The translations under genes and the position numbers were made by a program. The notes below the pieces were generated by a model. That model was not told where the DNA came from and ran no database searches. It saw nothing but the letters and a program-made list of their open reading frames with translations. From NCBI RefSeq assembly GCF_008327685.1, contig NZ_BDDE01000025.1, positions 124,001 to 188,000 on the forward strand: a DNA stretch of 64,000 bases, written 5' to 3'. Below, one piece after another: positions 59,400-64,000 of this stretch. The stretch comes from Actinomadura sp. K4S16 (GTDB lineage: Bacteria > Actinomycetota > Actinomycetes > Streptosporangiales > Streptosporangiaceae). The first letter of the stretch is position 1. Each line of letters opens with the position of its first letter.

Positions 59400-60764
59400 T
59401 CAGCCCCTGAACCGACGCGGGCCGGTTCGCCGTCGTGCATGTTCGCGCCGCCGACGCTGATGACGGTGGCCCATGACGAGCATCCAGGCGAACACGGCGG
59501 TGATCGCGGTGAAGAACAGAGTGAGGCCCAGCGCCGAACCCCCGTCCAAGCCGGTGTCGTCCGCAGGCGGCGTCCGGAACGACTGCCACGCCGTCACACC
59601 TGCCCAGACGGCCAAAGAACCGAACAGGGCGACGACGGCGCCGAGCACCACCGTGACGCCGACCATGAATCGTATGCTCTCGGGCCGCTTGATCTGCGGT
59701 GTCGGCTCGTGGTCGGCGGGGACGACCTCATACGGCTCGATCTCGTCTCCGTTCCGGAGGCCGGGGAAGTCGACGCCGACATCGAGCCAGCCGGCCCGCG
59801 CCTTGGAGCCGTAGTCGACGGCCACTGTCTGGAGGAGGCCCGGCTCGCGGACATCGCCGATGGTCAGACCGTCGGCCACGACGACCCGATCGCGCAGCAC
59901 CCGCGCGCGGTGCCCGACGGCCAGTTCCTGCCCTCCGTGGGGAGAACTCGGGACCGGCTGGACACGGGCCGTGGCCACCATGGCATTCGACCCCGCCAGC
60001 AGGACGGTGAGGATCTGCTTGCGTTCCTCGGTTCGCTGCGGGGGCGGAACGTCATATGCCTGGACGACGTCTCCGGGACGCACATCGGGATGGCCCAGGT
60101 ACAGGGTCCCGGTGCTTCCCTGCAAAAGGTCGTCCTCCGGTCCGCCGTTGCCGTCCGCGAGGGCCAGCAGGCGCAGCGCCTCGACCACCGGCCGTCCGTC
60201 GCGCAGGACCCGCACTCGGTCACCGACCGCCAGCCTGCCTTCGGTCACGGCGGCCCGCGCGACGGACCCTGCCAGGGGATCGCCGGCGACCCCGCGCACC
60301 TCGGCTCGCCCGAGCCCGCGCCGGTGCTCCGGTAAGGGATCCTGGTACCCCAGAACAAGGTCGGAACTGACCCCCGCAGGCTCCGCGCGGACGTAGGCCT
60401 GGATCTGATCGCCCTTGAGGACGTGCCGGTGACCGATGGCCGGCATGCACCTTTCCAGGATGCCGACCCGTTCCCTGGGCTCCAGCCCAGACCCGATGCC
60501 GGCCTTTTTGATCAGGGCGCCGATACGGAGATCCTCGGCGATCACCGTGCCGTGCCGAAGCAGTCGCGCCCGGGCGCCCCGTGCGATCCCGGGCCCTCCC
60601 ACCACCCTGCCCTTGGGAAGGAGGCCGAGCCCTGGAACGTCCTGGAAACCCGACACGGTCATCAGGCCTAACCGCTTCTCGCCCACCCAGACGCTCTGCA
60701 TCCTCACGCCCATCCCTTGCGAGGTGATTTCCCAGCGAAACCCCGGATAGGACGTGGCGGTCAT
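59400..60764 (-). CDS. Membrane protein with three tandem IF2-domain-IV-like modules
   Basis: 454 residues, no family recognised. Three repeated modules (about residues 45-150, 150-250 and 265-365) each contain a motif like RVRVLRDGRPVVEALRL, then a glycine turn and an end like RPGDVVQAYDV; the first is ARARLLRHGTVIAEDLRIGALI and KGDQIQAYVRAEP, the third HRARVLRDRVVVADGLTIGDV and RNGDEIEPYEV. The same order (RVLRDGxxxxxGxxxxL ... GDxIEAY) is seen in the last beta-barrel of translation factor IF2. Two hydrophobic helices (about 385-410 and 425-445) and a basic tail follow. ATG 60764. Role unknown. Confidence 0.7.
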   Translation of the reverse strand: MTATSYPGFRWEITSQGMGVRMQSVWVGEKRLGLMTVSGFQDVPGLGLLPKGRVVGGPGIARGARARLLRHGTVIAEDLRIGALIKKAGIGSGLEPRERVGILERCMPAIGHRHVLKGDQIQAYVRAEPAGVSSDLVLGYQDPLPEHRRGLGRAEVRGVAGDPLAGSVARAAVTEGRLAVGDRVRVLRDGRPVVEALRLLALADGNGGPEDDLLQGSTGTLYLGHPDVRPGDVVQAYDVPPPQRTEERKQILTVLLAGSNAMVATARVQPVPSSPHGGQELAVGHRARVLRDRVVVADGLTIGDVREPGLLQTVAVDYGSKARAGWLDVGVDFPGLRNGDEIEPYEVVPADHEPTPQIKRPESIRFMVGVTVVLGAVVALFGSLAVWAGVTAWQSFRTPPADDTGLDGGSALGLTLFFTAITAVFAWMLVMGHRHQRRRREHARRRTGPRRFRG

Positions 60765-60811
60765 AGCGACCGTTCCCGGCGATCACTCGGGACCGGGTGG
60801 GCTCCTGCGGC

Positions 60812-61096
60812 CTAAGGGAATCTGGAATGGTACTGGCCGAGTCCTTCGCCGCCCTCTTCAAGGACCCGCTGGTAGTCGGCCTCCGTGTAGCGGGAACATT
60901 CGACTAGTGCCTTATAGGTCAAGCAGGCCTGCGCATCGAGGACGTTGATCTCGTGTCTCAGGGTGAGTTCGGGGTCCAGGTTGAATCGCCGCAACTCGCG
61001 GTCGCGGTGGCGGTCCGGGTGCCCATGGGTGCCGAGGAGGCGTGCGAGACGGGCCCGGGCGTCGGCGAGATGGGCGATGAGCTGTGCGGCGTCGAC
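60812..61096 (-). pseudogene. Headless gene fragment (94 codons) after the NmrA-like gene
   Basis: In frame with, and directly after, the TAG of the NmrA-like gene, 94 codons are open to a stop at 60812: DAAQLIAHLADARARLARLL, GTHGHPDRHRDRELRRF and NLDPELTLRHEINVLDAQAC are highly helical and codon use is gene-like. No ATG or GTG precedes; the first possible start is TTG 60994, inside the helical part. Most likely the 3' part of an unknown gene whose 5' end was lost when the present junction was made. Family not identified. Confidence 0.5.
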
Positions 61097-61960
61097 CTAG
61101 AGGAAGGCGGCGCGGTGGTCGCGGGCGAACTGCTCGAAGGTCGTCGGCTCGCGGCCGGTGAGGTCGCGGACCGCCGTGGTGACCGCCTCCGCGCCGCCGT
61201 TCCGGTATGCGCGGCTCACCTCGATGAGGGCGTCGGCGTGGTACGCGGGCAGGCCGCGTTCCAGCATGGCGGCTCGGGCTTCGTCGTCCGAGAGCCCGAC
61301 GAAGCGGACCGGCCTGTCCAGCACCCGGGAGAGCACCTCGGCGGCCTGGTCGTAGGTCAGCGCCTCAGGGCCCGTGAGGGCGTGGACGCGACCGTCATGG
61401 CCGTCGGTGGTGAGCACGTGGGAGGCCGCCCGCGCGATGTCGCGGACGTCGACGAAGCTGATGGGGGCGTCGGCGCGGGGCTGGGCGAAGCGGCCGGTCG
61501 TCCTGATCGACGCGGCGAACTGGCGGGAGAAGTTCTGCATGTAGAAGTTCGGCCGCAGGAACGTCCAGCGCAGGCCGGACGCCTGGAGCGCCACCTCCGC
61601 GGGCCGGTGGAGGCGGCCGATGGGCGTCAGTTCCTCGTCGGCCCGCCAGACCGACAGCTTCACGACCCGGGACACACCTGCGGCGGTCGCGGCCTCGATG
61701 AGGTTGAGCTCATGGCGGGTCTGGTCGGGGCCCATCGCGCTCACCAGGAACACCACGTCGACGCCGCGCAGCGCCGCCGGAAGCGTCGCGGGCTCGCCCA
61801 GGTCGATCCGGACGGCGTCCAGTCCGGCGGCGACCGCCCGATCGACGTCGCGCTGCGCGTGGTACGCGGCCCGCACCGGCTGCCCCGCATCCCGCAGCGT
61901 CCCGAGAAGCGCCGACCCCACGGCCCCGCCCGCCCCCGTTACCAAGATCATGCCGCGCAT
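61097..61960 (-). CDS. NmrA-like NAD(P)-binding oxidoreductase
   Basis: 287 residues. Rossmann loop ILVTGAGGAVGSALLGTL, then VFLVSAMGPDQTRHELNLIEAA, LRPNFYMQNFS, SFVDVRDIARAASHVL and a C-terminal AMLERGLPAYHADALIEVSRAY, the pattern of NmrA/atypical SDR proteins that often act as redox sensors or quinone reductases. ATG 61960 (or 61951) chosen; the frame is open to 62056 without similarity. Divergent from moxR, with the shared gap about 95 nt. Confidence 0.88.
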   Translation of the reverse strand: MRGMILVTGAGGAVGSALLGTLRDAGQPVRAAYHAQRDVDRAVAAGLDAVRIDLGEPATLPAALRGVDVVFLVSAMGPDQTRHELNLIEAATAAGVSRVVKLSVWRADEELTPIGRLHRPAEVALQASGLRWTFLRPNFYMQNFSRQFAASIRTTGRFAQPRADAPISFVDVRDIARAASHVLTTDGHDGRVHALTGPEALTYDQAAEVLSRVLDRPVRFVGLSDDEARAAMLERGLPAYHADALIEVSRAYRNGGAEAVTTAVRDLTGREPTTFEQFARDHRAAFL

Positions 61961-62024
61961 GCTAACCGCACCGGCCGACAGCCCCGCCCTCCCGCTCGGG
62001 GCAAGATGAGGATCTTCGGGCGGA

Positions 62025-62047
62025 GTGTCCGAGAGGTCCCCTAGCGT
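62025..62047 (+). promoter_or_regulatory. moxR promoter element, variant of the DUF4132 element
   Basis: GTGTCC (62025-62030), 11 nt, TAGCGT (62042-62047), 7 nt, ATG 62055. Compared with the two DUF4132 genes the TGTC core, the 11-nt gap and the TA..GT box are kept. Confidence 0.5.
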
Positions 62048-62054
62048 TGGGGGC

Positions 62055-63218
62055 ATGGAAGATCATCCCTCGGAGGGGCCCGAGGACGTCGAGGCGGAGT
62101 ATCAGCGGCCGCCGGCGGAGGTGCGGTTCGCCGACGAGCTGGAGAGGCTCCGCGAGAGCGACACCGGGCCGCGACCGCCCGGCTGGGCGCTCAGCCTGAC
62201 GGCCGCGCGGCGGTTCATCGTCGGGGACGACGCGCTCGGCGTCCGCCGCAAGTTCGTCGGCGACACCGCGCTCATCGACCGGGCCCTGGTGACGCTGGCG
62301 ACGAGCCGGGGGCTGATGCTCGTCGGCGAGCCCGGGACGGCGAAGTCGCTGCTGTCGGAGCTGATCGCGGCGGCGGTCAGCGGCACCTCCACGCTCACGA
62401 TCCAGGGCGGCGCGGCCACCACCGAGGACCAGATCAAGTACTCGTGGAACTACGCGCTGCTGGTGTCGGAGGGGCCCTCCACGCGCTCGCTCGTGCCGGC
62501 GCCGCTGCTCACCGGGATGGCCGAGGGCAAGGTCGTCCGGTTCGAGGAGATCACCCGCTGCCCGCTGGAGGTGCAGGACTCGCTGCTCTCGCCGCTGTCC
62601 GACCGCGTCCTGGCGATCCCCGAGCTGTCCCGCGCGGCGGCCGGGGGGAGTGGCGCGGTCTCGCACGGGGGCCAGAGCGCGGACGCGATGGTGTTCGCGC
62701 GCGACGGGTTCAACATCATCGCGACCGCCAACACCCGCGACCGCGGCGTCAACGAGATGAGCGCCGCGCTCAAGCGGCGGTTCAACTTCGAGACCGTGTT
62801 CCCGATCGCCGACTTCGCGACCGAGCTCGACCTGGTCGAGCAGGAGGCGCGGCGGCTGCTGGAGCACAGCGGCGTCGAGGTCGCGCCGCGCCGCGACGTC
62901 CTGGAGGTGCTCGTCACCGTGTTCCGGGAGCTGCGCGACGCCACCACCGGGGAGGGCCGGGCGATGGACCGGCTCTCGGCCGTGATGAGCACCGCCGAGG
63001 CGGTGTCGGTCGCCCACCAGGTCGGGGTGCGCGGCTGGTTCCTGCGCGGCGAGGCGGGCGGCGCCGCCGACATAGTCGAGTGCCTCGCCGGCACCGCCGC
63101 CAAGGACAGCCCCGAGGACCTCGCCCGGCTGCGCCGCTACCTGGAGCAGCAGGCGCCCCGCCGCGGCGGGGAGCAGTGGAGCGCGCTGCACGCCGCCCGG
63201 CACCTGCTGCCCGGCTGA
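62055..63218 (+). CDS. MoxR-type AAA+ ATPase
   Basis: 387 residues. Walker A GEPGTAKSLLSE, Walker B region VVRFEEITRCPLEVQDSLLSPL (unusual Glu-Glu-Ile-Thr), sensor 1 IIATANTRDRGVNEMS, Arg finger region ALKRRFNFETVFPIAD. MoxR AAA proteins usually work as chaperones for VWA proteins. N-terminal MEDHPSEGPEDVEAEYQ is acidic. The stop overlaps the start of the DUF5682 gene (TGATG). In E. coli a similar AAA gene (yehL) lies with yehI (DUF4132) and yehM (DUF5682), so this is the ATPase of the system. Confidence 0.93.
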   Translation: MEDHPSEGPEDVEAEYQRPPAEVRFADELERLRESDTGPRPPGWALSLTAARRFIVGDDALGVRRKFVGDTALIDRALVTLATSRGLMLVGEPGTAKSLLSELIAAAVSGTSTLTIQGGAATTEDQIKYSWNYALLVSEGPSTRSLVPAPLLTGMAEGKVVRFEEITRCPLEVQDSLLSPLSDRVLAIPELSRAAAGGSGAVSHGGQSADAMVFARDGFNIIATANTRDRGVNEMSAALKRRFNFETVFPIADFATELDLVEQEARRLLEHSGVEVAPRRDVLEVLVTVFRELRDATTGEGRAMDRLSAVMSTAEAVSVAHQVGVRGWFLRGEAGGAADIVECLAGTAAKDSPEDLARLRRYLEQQAPRRGGEQWSALHAARHLLPG

Positions 63219-64000
63219 TGGCCGTCACGTTCGTCGGCGTCCGGCACCACAGCCCCGCGTGCGCCCGGCTCGTCCGGGACGTGATCCGGCGGCTGCGGCC
63301 CGCGTACGTGCTGGTGGAGGGGCCCGCCGACTTCGGCGGACGGATCGGCGAGCTGCTCCTCGGCCACCTGCCGCCCGTCGCGGTGTTCAGCTACTACCGG
63401 GACGCCGAGCGGGTGCACGCCTCCTGGTCGCCGTTCTGCGCGTACTCCCCGGAATGGGTCGCGCTGAACGAGGGCCGCGCCGCCGGGGCGGAGCTGCGGT
63501 TCATCGACCTGCCCGCGTGGCATCCGGCGTTCGCGGGCCGCAGCAACCGCTACGCCGACGCCGAGCGCCGCTACGCCGAGGTCACCGAGCGGCTGTGCCG
63601 GGAGTTCGCCGTCGACAACACCGACATCCTCTGGGACCACCTGTTCGAGATCGACGCCGAGGGCGCGGCGGAGCGGCTCGACGCGTACTTCGGGCTCCTG
63701 AGGGGCGAGGCGGAGGCCGGGGGAGACGACACCGCCCGCGAGTCCTACATGGCGGAGTGGGTGCGGGCAGCCGAGGCCGACGCCGGGGATCGTCCCGTCG
63801 TCGTGGTGACCGGCGGCTTCCACAAGCCGGCCCTCGAAGCCCTCGCCGCGTCCGGCGGCACCGAGTGGCCCCGGGTGCCCGAGCCGCCCGACGGCGCCGC
63901 CGGGGGCAGCTTCCTCGTGCCGTACTCGTTCCGGCGGCTCGACGCGTTCACCGGCTACCAGTCGGGGATGCCGTCGCCGGAGTACTACCAGCGGCTCTGG
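63218..64000 (+). CDS. DUF5682 family protein, 3' end outside the window
   Basis: 261 residues visible. Starts MAVTFVGVRHHSPACARLV, then VLVEGPADFGGRIGEL, PVAVFSYYRDAERVHASWSPFCAYSPEW, FIDLPAWHPAF, the typical beginning of DUF5682 proteins; VVVVTGGFHKPALEAL and VPYSFRRLDAFTGYQSGMPSP follow. The RHHSP and GGFH motifs are conserved in the family and could be catalytic or metal-binding, which is not known. ATG overlaps the MoxR stop by one base, so expression is coupled. A VWA and a SWIM gene may follow beyond the window. Confidence 0.88.
   Translation, partial: MAVTFVGVRHHSPACARLVRDVIRRLRPAYVLVEGPADFGGRIGELLLGHLPPVAVFSYYRDAERVHASWSPFCAYSPEWVALNEGRAAGAELRFIDLPAWHPAFAGRSNRYADAERRYAEVTERLCREFAVDNTDILWDHLFEIDAEGAAERLDAYFGLLRGEAEAGGDDTARESYMAEWVRAAEADAGDRPVVVVTGGFHKPALEALAASGGTEWPRVPEPPDGAAGGSFLVPYSFRRLDAFTGYQSGMPSPEYYQRLW

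Overview
The window is a very GC-rich, gene-dense chromosomal segment from an actinobacterium. GTG/TTG starts, an actinobacterial-type SOS box ahead of an imuA'-imuB-dnaE2 cassette, ATP_GRASP-free but kinase-rich regulation, many leaderless promoters (TAnnnT about 7-8 nt before the start codon) and divergent TetR/MarR/LysR/MocR modules fit a filamentous member such as Actinomadura or a relative (inference from style, not from a marker gene). No rRNA, tRNA, CRISPR array or phage region was seen.

Layout. 1-9.8 kb: 3' part of a secreted GH78 alpha-L-rhamnosidase, a MarR regulator with a palindrome over its start, an aldo/keto reductase, an S-adenosyl methyltransferase, ribokinase, a small PH-like membrane protein, a Ppx/GppA phosphatase and a membrane Ser/Thr kinase with an extracytoplasmic beta-propeller. 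10-22.7 kb: TnpB element 1 (with a 48-residue CxxC protein overlapping tnpB by 4 nt), the damage-inducible mutagenesis operon imuA'-imuB-dnaE2 under a perfect LexA box, mtnA, a peptidase M28 gene cut off by TnpB element 2, and recD2 starting directly at that element's right end. 22.7-28.8 kb: TetR-MBL hydrolase and TetR-SDR operons, each with a palindromic operator, then LacI, an FMN reductase and an orphan peptide-type binding protein. 29-38.3 kb: LVIVD-repeat secreted protein, FUSC-type membrane protein, CGNR regulator, and a FluG-like pair (glutamine synthetase-like plus amidohydrolase) separated by TnpB element 3, then a CoA-disulfide-reductase-like flavoprotein.

38.3-54 kb and 62-64 kb are the most interesting part: three DUF4132 (MolR/YehI-like) genes, a TPR protein, a giant kinase-TPR-WD40 protein, a Cys-cluster TPR protein, and at the right edge a MoxR AAA ATPase overlapping a DUF5682 gene that runs out of the window. 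DUF4132, MoxR-type AAA and DUF5682 are also neighbours in the E. coli yeh region, together with VWA and SWIM genes, so these genes are probably parts of one uncharacterised ATPase-centred system. Their start regions share a spaced element (TTGTCG-N11-TACGGT-N8-ATG in two DUF4132 genes, a close variant before moxR).

54-62 kb: a divergent MocR / PLP decarboxylase pair, a divergent LysR / SDR pair bracketed by an imperfect 50-bp direct repeat, gene relics, a membrane protein with three tandem modules resembling the last beta-barrel of IF2, a headless gene fragment and an NmrA-like oxidoreductase.
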